From assembly GCF_001552135.1 (NCBI RefSeq), contig NZ_BCQP01000056.1, forward strand, positions 1 to 64,000: 64,000 bases of DNA. The letters are read 5' to 3'. The notes below the pieces were generated by a model. The model ran no database searches and was not told the origin of the DNA. It was given only the letters and a program-made list of their open reading frames with translations. Source of the stretch: Actinomadura chibensis NBRC 106107 (GTDB taxonomy: Bacteria; Actinomycetota; Actinomycetes; Streptosporangiales; Streptosporangiaceae). Made by a program: the position numbers and the translations under genes. The stretch's first letter is position 1, and every line of letters starts with the position of its first letter. Of this stretch, positions 1 to 8,184 are shown one piece after another.

Positions 1-1
1 T

Positions 2-151
2 CTCGGCCTGGCCATCGTCCAAGCGGTCGCCACCGCCCACCACGGCCACGCCGAACTCATCACCAACGGACACACGACCTTCCGGGTCGTCCTGCCCAGT
101 CCGGACGCGGGAGCCGACGCGGAACCGGGTACCGAGAGGCCGAAGCCGTAG
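2..151 (+). CDS. Sensor histidine kinase, C-terminal end (partial)
   Basis: This is the last 49 codons of a gene that begins upstream of the window. It opens with the G2-box of a HATPase_c domain (LGLAIVQAVATAHHG), followed by the usual final strands (FRVVLP) and a short acidic tail ending at a TAG. That pattern is typical of membrane-bound two-component sensor kinases of the HisKA/EnvZ type. The input domain and partner regulator lie outside the window, so the signal is unknown. It converges on the ATPase gene next to it, with only 10 bases between the stops. Confidence 0.8.
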   Translation, partial: LGLAIVQAVATAHHGHAELITNGHTTFRVVLPSPDAGADAEPGTERPKP

Positions 152-161
152 GGCGGGACCG

Positions 162-2477
162 TCACCGCCCGGCCGGGTCGTGGGCCTCGGCGAGGACGAA
201 GTAGCTCTCCTCCTCCTGGGCGAAGTGCAGCCGGAGGACGGCGTAGAACCCCTGGACGGTCCGGCGCAGCTCGTCGGCGCTCTCCGCCGACGCGGGGTCC
301 GCCCCGAGCTCGGCGAGGAGGGCCTCGATCCGCCGGGTCAGCTCGGCGATCTCCGCGTGCCCCCGGCTCATCGGGTCGGTCGGGTCGGAGCCGCCCACGG
401 CCCGTGCCACGGCGGGGTAGAGCAGCCGTTCGTCCTTGCGCTCGTGGTCGGTCAGGTCGGACAGGAAGCCCGTGAGCGCGGCCACCGCCGCGTCGCGCTC
501 GCGGCCGGGCGGGGCGGCGATCTCGTCGGCGAGCGCGGGCAGCCGCTCGATCCGCGGCCACAGCGTCCGGTGCTCCTCGTCCAGCCGCCGGACCAGCTCG
601 GCCTCGTCGCCGCGCAGGCGCGGCGCCCGGTCGCGGCCCGGGCCGAGGACCCGCAGCGCGGACAGGATCGCCGCGATGTCGATGCCCTCCTGGAGCAGCG
701 CGCCCGCCGCCGGGACCAGCAGCCCGAACGCCGCGGCGACCATCGCGGCCACGGACAGGCCCATGCCCGCGAGGACGCTCTGCCGGGCGACCGACCGGGT
801 GCGCCGGGCGATCGCCAGGGTCTCGGCCAGCCGCTCCAGCCGGTCCACGGTGATCACCACGTCGGCCGCCTCCGACGACGCGGTCGCGCCGCGGGCGCCG
901 AGCGCGACGCCGACCCCGGCCGCCGCGAGCGCGGGCGCGTCGTTGACCCCGTCGCCGACCATCACGGTCGCCGCCCGGGCGCTCTCCGCGCGGGCGACCT
1001 CGACCTTCCCGGCCGGGGTCAGCCCGGGATGGACGGCGTCCGCGCCGACCAGCTCGGCGATCGGTCCGGCGACCTCCGCGCGGTCGCCGGTCAGCATGAC
1101 GGTGCGGACGATGCCCGCGCGGTGGAGCAGCCGGAACGTCCGCGCCGCGTCCGGGCGGACGCGGTCGCGGAGCAGGAGCACGGCCGCGACCCGCCCGTCC
1201 ACGCCGACGAACACGGTGATCGCGCCGCGCGCCGCGGCCCGTCTCCGCACCCGGTCCAGCCAGGCGGGGTCGGCGTCCCCGGCCCAGCTCGCCTTGCCGA
1301 CGCTGACCCGGTGGCCGTTCACGGTGCCCCGCACGCCCTGGCCGGGGACCTCGGTGACGTCGGACGGCTCGGTGAGCCGCAGTTCGCGCTCGGCGGCGCC
1401 GCGCACGATGGCGGAGGCCAGCACGTGCGGGGACACCTGGTCGAGCGAGGCGGCGAGCGCCAGCGGGTCGCCCGGCGGCGGCGGCTCGGCGGGGACGACC
1501 TCGGCGAGCGAGGGACGCCCGGTGGTGACGGTGCCGGTCTTGTCGAACAGCAGCACCCGGGCCCCGGCGAGCCGCTCCAGCGCGCCGCCGCCCTTCACCA
1601 CGACACCGCGCCGCGCGCAGCGCGACAGGCCGGACACGAACGCGATCGGCGCCGCGATGATCAACGGGCACGGGGTGGCGACGACGAGCACCGCGACCGC
1701 CCGCACCGGGTCCCCGGCCGCGAGCCACGCCGCTCCGGCGAGCAGCAGCGTGAGCGGCAGGAAGAACGCCGAGTACCGGTCGGCCAGCCGGACGAACGGC
1801 GAGTTCTCGGCGGCGGCCTCCTCCGCCAGCCGGACGATCCCCGCATAGGTGCTGGACCGGGCGTCGTTGGTCGCGCGCAGCCCGAACGGGCCGCCGGAGT
1901 TGACCGTCCCGGCGCGGACCGACTCCCCGGCGGGACGCTCCACCGGCAGGGGCTCCCCGGTGAGCGTGGACTCGTCCAGGACGGCGGACCCGTGCTCGAC
2001 CTGCCCGTCCACCGGCACGGTCTCGCCGGAGCGGACCAGCAGCCGGTCGCCCGGCCGCACCTCGGCGACGTCGACGGTGTCCAGGCCGTCGGCGGTGCGG
2101 CGGTGCGCGACGCGGGGCGCGAGCGACAGCAGCGCGCCGAGGTCGCGGCGGGCGCGCCGGCCCGCCCGTTCCTCCAGCAGCCGGCCGCCGGTGAGCATCA
2201 CGGCGATCACGGCGCCCGCGAACGCCTCGCCGACCGCGAGCGTCCCGGCCAGCGCGAGCATCGCGATCACGTCGCTGCCGAACCTGCGGTGCCGCAGGCC
2301 GTCCACGACCCACCACACCGCCGGGCCGAGGGCGAGCACGGTCACCAGCAGCCAGACGGCGTCGCCGACGTCCGGGCCCACCGTCCAGCGGGCGACCGCG
2401 CCCGCCGCCAGGCCGGCGCCGGTCACGGCGAAGAGCATGTCGTGGCCGTGCCGGACGAGCGCGTTCCGGGTGTTCAT
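162..2477 (-). CDS. P1B-type heavy-metal ATPase with C-terminal hemerythrin-like domain
   Basis: A 771-residue predicted metal-exporting P-type ATPase of the inner membrane. It has the actuator motif TGEP (about residue 173), the phosphorylated Asp in DKTGT (D312), the hinge MVGDGVNDAP and several membrane segments. The membrane metal-site motif is CPL (C270-P-L) instead of the classic CPC, and there is no N-terminal HMA metal-binding domain, so the metal cannot be assigned. After the last membrane pair, roughly the last 150 residues form a hemerythrin/HHE-type domain (EEHRTLWP, DHERKDERLLYP, HFAQEEES). The ATG at 2477 is chosen because GAGG precedes it and the reading frame further upstream runs into the divergent stress-protein gene. 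The fusion suggests coupling of metal or redox/O2 sensing to transport, which is inference. Confidence 0.88.
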   Translation of the reverse strand: MNTRNALVRHGHDMLFAVTGAGLAAGAVARWTVGPDVGDAVWLLVTVLALGPAVWWVVDGLRHRRFGSDVIAMLALAGTLAVGEAFAGAVIAVMLTGGRLLEERAGRRARRDLGALLSLAPRVAHRRTADGLDTVDVAEVRPGDRLLVRSGETVPVDGQVEHGSAVLDESTLTGEPLPVERPAGESVRAGTVNSGGPFGLRATNDARSSTYAGIVRLAEEAAAENSPFVRLADRYSAFFLPLTLLLAGAAWLAAGDPVRAVAVLVVATPCPLIIAAPIAFVSGLSRCARRGVVVKGGGALERLAGARVLLFDKTGTVTTGRPSLAEVVPAEPPPPGDPLALAASLDQVSPHVLASAIVRGAAERELRLTEPSDVTEVPGQGVRGTVNGHRVSVGKASWAGDADPAWLDRVRRRAAARGAITVFVGVDGRVAAVLLLRDRVRPDAARTFRLLHRAGIVRTVMLTGDRAEVAGPIAELVGADAVHPGLTPAGKVEVARAESARAATVMVGDGVNDAPALAAAGVGVALGARGATASSEAADVVITVDRLERLAETLAIARRTRSVARQSVLAGMGLSVAAMVAAAFGLLVPAAGALLQEGIDIAAILSALRVLGPGRDRAPRLRGDEAELVRRLDEEHRTLWPRIERLPALADEIAAPPGRERDAAVAALTGFLSDLTDHERKDERLLYPAVARAVGGSDPTDPMSRGHAEIAELTRRIEALLAELGADPASAESADELRRTVQGFYAVLRLHFAQEEESYFVLAEAHDPAGR

Positions 2478-2583
2478 CTCCACCTCGCCGGTTCCGGGTT
2501 CCCGTCTCACCCTTCCCCCTCCCGACCTGGTCATCCAGGGCCGGGAGGGCGGCGCAGGACGGCCGATCGGCTCTTTCGGCGCG

Positions 2584-2620
2584 GGGGCGAAAGGGCCCCG
2601 CGGAGATGACTTTCGTCCCT
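2584..2620. promoter_or_regulatory. Candidate DevR/DosR-like boxes in divergent promoter
   Basis: Two imperfect palindromes sit between the divergent ATPase and stress-protein genes: GGGGCGAAAGGGCCCC (2584-2599) and ATGACTTTCGTCCC (2606-2619). Both resemble the GGGAC-N4-GTCCC core of actinobacterial DevR/DosR hypoxia boxes. Universal-stress genes are classic targets of that regulator. Binding is inferred, not shown. Confidence 0.4.
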
Positions 2621-2727
2621 TGGGCGGCGCCGCCGGCGCGATGGAGTGTGGAAGCGGGCGGCCGTGCGCGTCGACGTGGGTTGGAGCGTCCGGCCGCACC
2701 GGGACGACGCCAGCAACGGAGGAGGAC

Positions 2728-3579
2728 ATGATGTCTGAGCCGATCGTCGTCGGCATCGACGGTTCCGACGAGGCGGACCGCGCCCTGCGATGGGCCGCCG
2801 CGGAGGCCGTGCTGCGGGAGCGTCCGCTCCACATCGTCCACGCCGTGGAGAGCTGGCCCTACAAGGCGTCGGTGTTCGTGCCGCCCGAGACGCCCGAGTA
2901 CCTGGCCGCCGCCGGGAAGCGGGCCCTGGCCGCCGCCAGGGAGCGCGTCCTGGAGCGGTGGCCGGGGCTGGCGACGACGACCGACCTGGTCGTCGAGGAG
3001 GCGCCGCGGGTCCTGCGGGACCAGTCGGAGAAGGCGTTCGAGGTGGTGGTGGGCAGCCGCGGCCGCGGCGGGTTCGCCGGACTCCTGCTCGGCTCGGTGA
3101 GCCTGCGCCTGGCGGGGCACTCGGCCGCCCCGGTCGTGGTCGTGCGCGGCGACGCCGCCGACCGCGGCGAGGTCGTCGTCGGCATCGACCTGGCCCGCGA
3201 GGCCGATGCCGTCCTGGACTACGCCTTCGACGCCGCGTCCGTCCGCGGCGCGCGGCTCCGGGTCGTCCACGCCTGGCAGAGCTTCGGCACGCTCGTGGAG
3301 GCCGGGCTGGTCATCGACGCCGAGCAGATCGAGCTGGACCTGCGCAACCAGGTCATCGCCGCGTACCGGCCCCTGCGGGCCAAGTATCCCCGGGTCGACG
3401 TCGTGGACGAGATCGTCCTCGAACACCCGGTGACGGCGCTGTCCAACGCCTCGCGCAACGCCCGCCTGGTGGTGGTCGGCGCCCGCGACCGCCGCTGGAA
3501 CGCCCCCCGGCTCGGGTCGATCAGCCACGGCGTCATCCACAACGGGCAGTGCCCGGTCGCCGTCGTCCCCGTCCCCTGA
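2728..3579 (+). CDS. Tandem universal stress protein (UspA family)
   Basis: A 283-residue cytosolic protein made of two UspA domains. The first (about 1-140) starts IVVGIDGSDEADRAL and ends with the ATP-binding signature GSRGRGGFAGLLLGSVS before PVVVVR. The second (about 145-283) repeats the pattern with VVVGIDLA and VVGARDRR...LGSISHGVIHNGQCPVAVVP. Two adjacent ATGs (2728, 2731) follow a strong GGAGGAGG at 2718. Tandem Usp proteins of this length are common in the hypoxia/redox stress regulons of actinomycetes. The position opposite a hemerythrin-ATPase fits that role. Confidence 0.92.
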   Translation: MMSEPIVVGIDGSDEADRALRWAAAEAVLRERPLHIVHAVESWPYKASVFVPPETPEYLAAAGKRALAAARERVLERWPGLATTTDLVVEEAPRVLRDQSEKAFEVVVGSRGRGGFAGLLLGSVSLRLAGHSAAPVVVVRGDAADRGEVVVGIDLAREADAVLDYAFDAASVRGARLRVVHAWQSFGTLVEAGLVIDAEQIELDLRNQVIAAYRPLRAKYPRVDVVDEIVLEHPVTALSNASRNARLVVVGARDRRWNAPRLGSISHGVIHNGQCPVAVVPVP

Positions 3580-3595
3580 CGACGGCCCGCGGGAC

Positions 3596-4471
3596 TCAGG
3601 TCCCCGTCCGGCGGGTGGGGAGGCCGCCGAGGAAGCTCGAAGCCGCGCGGACGTAGGTGTCGGGGCGTTCGACGGTCGGCCAGTGGCCGCATTCGTTGAG
3701 GACGACCAGGTCCGCGGACGGCAGGTGGCCGAGCAGCCGCAGCGCCTGTTCGAGAGGCACCATCCGATCGTGGCGTCCATGGAGGAGAAGGGTCGGGATG
3801 TCGGCGAGAGCCGTCAGCGCGGCGAGGTTGGTGTGGGGGACGCTGCGCGACCGGGCCCAGGCGAGGGAGTGCTCCGGCTCGGCCACCCGGAGCCGGTGCA
3901 TGGCCGTGACGAGTTCGTCCGTCACCGATGCCGGGTCGAAGACGATCGAGGTGAGCAGGCGCCTGATCCGATCCGGGTCCGCCGGGTTGGACTGGCAGTC
4001 CTCGAAGAGCCGGTGGACCTCGCTCGGGAACGGCGCCAGCAGGTACGGGTCGCCGCCGGTGGACGCCTCGCAGGAGCCGATGACGAGGGCGTCCACGCGT
4101 TCGGGCGCGGTCAGGGCCATGGTGAGCGCCACCGTGCCCCCGGTGGAGACGCCCATGACCGGGGCGGACGGGAGACCGAGGGCGTCCATCACGGCGAAGG
4201 TGTTCCTGGCGTAGAGGTCGTGGACGGGCTCGTCGAACACCCTCGGCTCGCTGCGCCCGAAGTTGGGGTAGTCCATGAGGACGCAGCGGTAGCGGGCGGC
4301 GAAGCGGTCCACGACCTTGTGGTAGGTGAGCCACGCGGTCGTCCCGGGGAGCGGGCCGAACGCCTGCTGCATGATCAGCGCGGGCCCGCGGCCGACGTCG
4401 TGGTAGTGGACCCGTGCTCCGTCGACGTCGAGCGTCCGGCTGGTGGCGGGGTCGCCGAGGAGGGCGCGCAC
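3596..4471 (-). CDS. Alpha/beta hydrolase, probable meta-cleavage-product type
   Basis: A 291-residue alpha/beta-hydrolase. A complete triad is visible: nucleophile S109 in GVSTGG, D235 in LLHGRHDRMVP and H263 in NECGHWPTVERP. The oxyanion segment after the first strand reads IMQQAFGP where most relatives have an HG motif, so substrate handling may differ. The GTG start at 4471 lies three bases after the stop of the extradiol dioxygenase, implying translational coupling. In that context the likely job is C-C hydrolysis of the ring-cleavage product (BphD/MhpC-like), though an esterase role cannot be excluded. It is the last gene of the IclR-headed minus-strand operon. Confidence 0.85.
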   Translation of the reverse strand: MRALLGDPATSRTLDVDGARVHYHDVGRGPALIMQQAFGPLPGTTAWLTYHKVVDRFAARYRCVLMDYPNFGRSEPRVFDEPVHDLYARNTFAVMDALGLPSAPVMGVSTGGTVALTMALTAPERVDALVIGSCEASTGGDPYLLAPFPSEVHRLFEDCQSNPADPDRIRRLLTSIVFDPASVTDELVTAMHRLRVAEPEHSLAWARSRSVPHTNLAALTALADIPTLLLHGRHDRMVPLEQALRLLGHLPSADLVVLNECGHWPTVERPDTYVRAASSFLGGLPTRRTGT

Positions 4472-4474
4472 CGG

Positions 4475-5389
4475 TCAGTCCCCGGTGCGCGGGGAGACGG
4501 GCCCGCCGGTCGAGTACTCGCTTCCCGGGACCTTGTGCCCCCAGTACGCGGTCGCGCTGTAGACGTTGGTCTTCCAGGTGGCCTCGTCGACGAGGCGTCC
4601 GGCGCAGCCGTACTCGGTCTGGGAGCCGGACGGATTCATCATGTAGAACGACACCATGTGGTCGTTGGTGTGCTTGCCCAGGGTCTCGGTGAGCCGCGCC
4701 ATTCCCGCGTTGACCCGGTCCAGGGCCCTGCCCACCGTGTCGAGATCGTCCACCTCGACCATGAAGTGCCCGAGGGAGGGCGGCTTCTCCGCGACCTCGA
4801 CGAACGCCAGGCTGTGGTGCCTGCGGTTCACCCGGAGGAAATGCACCCGGTTCGGGCCGAACTCGATGACGTCGCTGAGCCGGAAGCCGAGCACGTCGAG
4901 GTAGAACCGCCGGGCCGCGTCCGCGTTCGCGACGTTCTGCAGGATGTGGCCGAGCCCGAGGTCGCCGGTGACGAAGCCGGTCCCGAGCGGCGACACGAAC
5001 GGCTGCTCCGGGATGAACGCGCCGCAGAAGAACTCAAGCTCGTTGCCGTCCGGGTCGGCGCACCTGATGAGCCGTTCGACCCGCCGGCGCCGGGCGAGCG
5101 CCGGGTCCTCGACGACCTTGACGTCGGCGTCGGCGAGGTGGTTGCCGAGGCGTTCGAGCGCGGCGGGGTCGGCCACCTCCCAGCCGGTGTACGCCAGGCG
5201 CCCGCTCTCGCCGGGCTCGACGGCCAGCCGCCAGCCCCGCTCGTCCATGCGCAGGAACAGGGCGCCCGCCGGGGTGCCCGGGGGCGGTTCGGCGACCTGC
5301 ATGCCGAGGAGTCCCGTCGCCCACGTCCGCCAAGCGGCGACGTCGGGGGCGTGGAACCCGAGGTAGCCGAGTGCCTTGACCTCGCTCAT
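4475..5389 (-). CDS. Extradiol ring-cleavage dioxygenase (BphC-like, VOC fold)
   Basis: A 304-residue two-module type I extradiol dioxygenase. The Fe(II) ligands are seen at H148 (LGLGHILQN), H208 (SLGHFMVEV) and E259 (GSQTEYGC), matching the spacing of BphC (146/210/260). RHHSLAFVEV before the second ligand is the usual catalytic-His region. Expected to cleave a catechol adjacent to its hydroxyls. The ATG follows AAGGGAGAG. It lies between the nitrilase-family gene and the alpha/beta hydrolase, the usual order for a meta pathway. A second extradiol enzyme at 17.9 kb implies either two catecholic intermediates or two substrates. Confidence 0.93.
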   Translation of the reverse strand: MSEVKALGYLGFHAPDVAAWRTWATGLLGMQVAEPPPGTPAGALFLRMDERGWRLAVEPGESGRLAYTGWEVADPAALERLGNHLADADVKVVEDPALARRRRVERLIRCADPDGNELEFFCGAFIPEQPFVSPLGTGFVTGDLGLGHILQNVANADAARRFYLDVLGFRLSDVIEFGPNRVHFLRVNRRHHSLAFVEVAEKPPSLGHFMVEVDDLDTVGRALDRVNAGMARLTETLGKHTNDHMVSFYMMNPSGSQTEYGCAGRLVDEATWKTNVYSATAYWGHKVPGSEYSTGGPVSPRTGD

Positions 5390-5391
5390 CG

Positions 5392-6204
5392 TCAGCTCTC
5401 CCTTCGACCTGGCACCACATCGAACCGGCGCGCCGCCAGCACCGGGTTCTCGCTCCGGACGGCGGCGATCCGCCGCGGGTCGACCGAGCCGCACGCGACG
5501 CCGGTGCGCTCCCCGAGCCCGGCGACCAGCACGCCCTTCGGATCGATGATCATGCTGTGTCCGCAGCCCAGCGGCGGGCCCTGGGCGGCCGCCGCGACAT
5601 AGGCGGTGTTCTCGATGGCGCGGGCGCGCAGGAGCGTCGTCCAGTGCCCCTCCTTCTGCGGCCCCGGCGCCCACTGCGCCGCCACGAGGACGGCGTCGGC
5701 GCCCGCGCCGACCAGCGACCGCGTCACCTCGGGGAACCGGAGGTCGTAGCACGTCTGAGCCGCGACGGTGACGCCGTCCACGGCCATCAGCGCGGGCGCC
5801 GACAGCTCCCCGGGCACCATCCACGCCGACTCCCGGACGCCGAAGGCGTCGTACAGGTGCAGCTTGCGGTAGACGCCCTGGACGTCCCCGCCGGGACCGA
5901 TCAGGACCAGGGTGTTGTGGATCCGGTCCGCTCCGGGGATCTCCTCGTTGACGCCGACGACCACGGCCAGCCCGTGCTCCCGGGCGAGCGCGGCGACCCG
6001 CGTGACGAACGGCCCGTCGACCGGCTCGGCGGCCTCGACGATGCGGCGGTCGAGCCCGGCCGTCGCGAACGAGGCGTACTCGGGCAGGACGAGCAGCCTC
6101 GTGCCCTCGCGGCTCGCCGACCGGACGAGCTCACCGATCACGGCGAGGTTGGCCGCCTTGTCCTCGCCCGGGAGGAACTGCCCGACGGCCATCCGCACGC
6201 TCAT
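5392..6204 (-). CDS. Carbon-nitrogen hydrolase (nitrilase superfamily)
   Basis: A 270-residue amidohydrolase with the full Glu-Lys-Cys triad: E42 in LVLPEYASF, K114 in YRKLHLYDAFG and C152 in AAQTCYDLRFPE. Such cytosolic enzymes hydrolyse small amides or carbamoyl groups; this short single-domain form resembles omega-amidase/Nit-type proteins more than true nitrilases. Its ATGA overlap with the aldolase upstream places it in the same operon. Its presence inside a ring-cleavage operon suggests that the substrate carries an amide or nitrogen. That point is inference. Confidence 0.9.
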   Translation of the reverse strand: MSVRMAVGQFLPGEDKAANLAVIGELVRSASREGTRLLVLPEYASFATAGLDRRIVEAAEPVDGPFVTRVAALAREHGLAVVVGVNEEIPGADRIHNTLVLIGPGGDVQGVYRKLHLYDAFGVRESAWMVPGELSAPALMAVDGVTVAAQTCYDLRFPEVTRSLVGAGADAVLVAAQWAPGPQKEGHWTTLLRARAIENTAYVAAAAQGPPLGCGHSMIIDPKGVLVAGLGERTGVACGSVDPRRIAAVRSENPVLAARRFDVVPGRRES

Positions 6205-7007
6205 GCCCCCGCCCCGGCGGGCGGCGCGGGCACGGGCGGGTGCTCCGCGCCGGACGCGAGCCGCCGCGCCCGGTCCAGCGCCGCCCGGAGCCCCTCGCCC
6301 ATGGCGCTGAACTCCATGGTCAGGACGATCTGGTCGGCCCCGTGCTCCAGCGCGAACGCCTGTTCCGGCTCGGTCCAGGCGGGCAGCAGCCAGGGCTTGG
6401 CCGCCGCGCGGGCCGCCTCGGCGATCCGGGCCAGGTCGGCGAAGTCGCCGTCGAGCCGCCGGTACGCGCCGCGCCCCCGGCGCAGCGAGAGGTCCGACGG
6501 ACCGACGAAGACGCCGTCGACGGTCGGCAGCCCGAGGATCTCGGCCACCTCGTCCAGCGCGGTCGCGTCCTCGATCATGGGCAGGCAGCGGGTCCCGCGG
6601 TCCTGCCGGCGCACCCACGGGTCGTCGTGGCCGCCGTAGGAGGTGGTCCGGCCGCCCGCGAAACTCCGGTCGCCGAGCGGCGGGAACTTGGCGTACGCGG
6701 TCACCTCGCGGGCGTGCTCGACCCCGCGGACGTGGGGGATGACGACCGCGTCCGCGCCGAAGTCCAGGGCCTGCTGGACGGGCGCCCGCTCGGGCGCGAG
6801 CACCTTGGCGAGCACCTCCAGGCCGAGGGCGCGCAGGAACGGCACGAAGCGGTCGAGGGCGGCGAGGTCGAACGCGCCGTGTTCGATGTCGAGGACCGCC
6901 GCGCCGTAGCCCGCCTGGGCGGCCATCTCGGCGGCCGCCACGTTCGGCGTGGAGAGCCACGCCGCGAACGCTCGGTCGGGGATGGCGCCGGTCTGAAGGT
7001 CGGGCAC
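6201..7007 (-). CDS. HpcH/HpaI-family aldolase
   Basis: A 268-residue class II (metal-dependent) aldolase of the HpcH/HpaI/citrate-lyase-beta superfamily. Seen are the catalytic-His strand VLDIEHGAFD, the pyruvate/phosphate loop VVIPHVRGVEHA, the metal-ligand strand LPMIEDATALDEV and GVFVGPSDLSLRRG. It probably splits a 4-hydroxy-2-oxo acid into pyruvate and an aldehyde, the last step of a meta pathway. The GTG start at 7007 is set by AGAGGAGG five bases upstream; longer in-frame starts would run into the IclR gene. Confidence 0.9.
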   Translation of the reverse strand: MPDLQTGAIPDRAFAAWLSTPNVAAAEMAAQAGYGAAVLDIEHGAFDLAALDRFVPFLRALGLEVLAKVLAPERAPVQQALDFGADAVVIPHVRGVEHAREVTAYAKFPPLGDRSFAGGRTTSYGGHDDPWVRRQDRGTRCLPMIEDATALDEVAEILGLPTVDGVFVGPSDLSLRRGRGAYRRLDGDFADLARIAEAARAAAKPWLLPAWTEPEQAFALEHGADQIVLTMEFSAMGEGLRAALDRARRLASGAEHPPVPAPPAGAGA

Positions 7008-7044
7008 GCTGGCCTCCTCTGGGGTTCGGGTGGTGTGTGCGGAG

Positions 7045-7905
7045 TCAGAAAAGGTGCCGGGCCTGCGCGCCGATCCCGGCGGCGGCGTTGCGGACGGCCG
7101 TCGCGCAGGCGTCGGGGCGGAACCGGTGGACCGGCCCGGCCACCGACACCGCGGCGACGACCCGGCCGCGCCAGCCGAGGACGGGGGCGCCCACACAGGT
7201 CAGCCCCAGCGTGTTCTCCTGCCGGTCATAGGACACGCGCCGTTCGCGGATGGCCCGCAGTTCCAGCGCGAGCCCGCGGGGGGTGCCGATCGAGTACGGC
7301 GTGAGGGGGCGCAGGCTCCGGCTCGCGCTCGCCACGGTCTCGGCGTCGCTGAAGGCGAGGATCGCCTTGCCGAGCGCGGTGGACGCGGCCGGGGCGTGCC
7401 CGCCGACGCGGGACGGGCAGCCGACCTGGCCGTGCCCGTAGATCTTCTCGACGTAGCGGACGTGGATGCCTTCGAGGACGGCCAGGTGCACCGTCTGGTG
7501 CGTGTGCTCGTACAGGTCCAGCAGGTAGGGCAGCGCCGCCTCGCGCAGCCGCCGCAGGTCCTGGCGGTTCGCCAGCGCGGCCAACTCGGTCAGCAGCGGG
7601 CCGGGCGAGTACTTGGTGCCCGACTTGGTGATCAGCCCGCCGTCCACCAGGACCGCCAGCAGCCGGTAGACGGTCGACTTCGGCATGTCGGCCCGCCGCG
7701 CCACCTCCGATACCCCGAGCGAGCGGTCCTCGGGGCTGAAGGCGCCGAGCAGGGCGAGCGCCTTGCCGACCGATCCCGACGCCCGCAGATCCGCCTCGAC
7801 GCCGTCCCGCGGCGGGTGGGCGTGCGCCGGTCCGCGCGGGGGCGCGACGAGGGGCGGGGCCGGGGTTCGGGTGCGTTCCGCGATGTCGGTGGTCGAGGGC
7901 GGCAT
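7045..7905 (-). CDS. IclR-family transcriptional regulator
   Basis: A 286-residue regulator. The N-terminal winged helix covers about residues 45-105 (KALALLGAF...LGVSEVARRADMPKSTVYRLLAVLVDGG). The rest is the IclR effector-binding domain (about 120-286), with the usual STALGKAILAF and a conserved Cys in LTCVGAPVL. The ATG at 7905 follows GGAGGAG. It is the first gene of the minus-strand operon with aldolase, nitrilase, dioxygenase and hydrolase. IclR proteins commonly control aromatic pathways as ligand-responsive activators or repressors. It is the best local candidate for the TTCCG-N5-CGGAA sites. Confidence 0.92.
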   Translation of the reverse strand: MPPSTTDIAERTRTPAPPLVAPPRGPAHAHPPRDGVEADLRASGSVGKALALLGAFSPEDRSLGVSEVARRADMPKSTVYRLLAVLVDGGLITKSGTKYSPGPLLTELAALANRQDLRRLREAALPYLLDLYEHTHQTVHLAVLEGIHVRYVEKIYGHGQVGCPSRVGGHAPAASTALGKAILAFSDAETVASASRSLRPLTPYSIGTPRGLALELRAIRERRVSYDRQENTLGLTCVGAPVLGWRGRVVAAVSVAGPVHRFRPDACATAVRNAAAGIGAQARHLF

Positions 7906-7930
7906 GGGGCTCCTCCTTCCGGTCCTCGAT

Positions 7931-7963
7931 GTACGGATCCGTGCGGACCTGTACGGCGCGTAC
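7931..7963. promoter_or_regulatory. Palindromes upstream of iclR gene
   Basis: ACGGATCCGT (7933-7942) is a perfect 10-base palindrome, and GTACGGCGCGTAC (7951-7963) is a near-palindrome with GTAC ends. Both are within 60 bases of the IclR start codon. They could be autoregulatory or promoter elements. No copy was found at the other catabolic promoters. Confidence 0.25.
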
Positions 7964-8184
7964 GGCTCGACTCTGGTCCGGCGCCCCCGTCCGGCGACGC
8001 GTGGGAACCACGTCGCCACATACCTATTCACGCTGGGCTCATACGTAGTCGACGGATTGTGAGCGACGGGAAGGGGTGTCGCCGTTCCGCCGGAGCCGCC
8101 CCGGGCGGGAACTCATTGACTCATGCGACCGCTCGCGCCTAGTTTCAGCAGGTGTAGCTGGTCATCGAGGCCTGGGACGGCACG

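Noticed and set aside
180..2609. An 809-codon plus-strand frame opposite the metal ATPase
   Set aside because: Antisense shadow: very high GC removes stops. The minus frame has all P-type ATPase motifs, while this one has none.
2477..2834. An N-terminal extension of the metal ATPase to 2834
   Set aside because: It would overlap the Usp gene and the divergent promoter; residues are Pro/Arg-rich and unlike an HMA domain, and a ribosome-binding site precedes the ATG at 2477.
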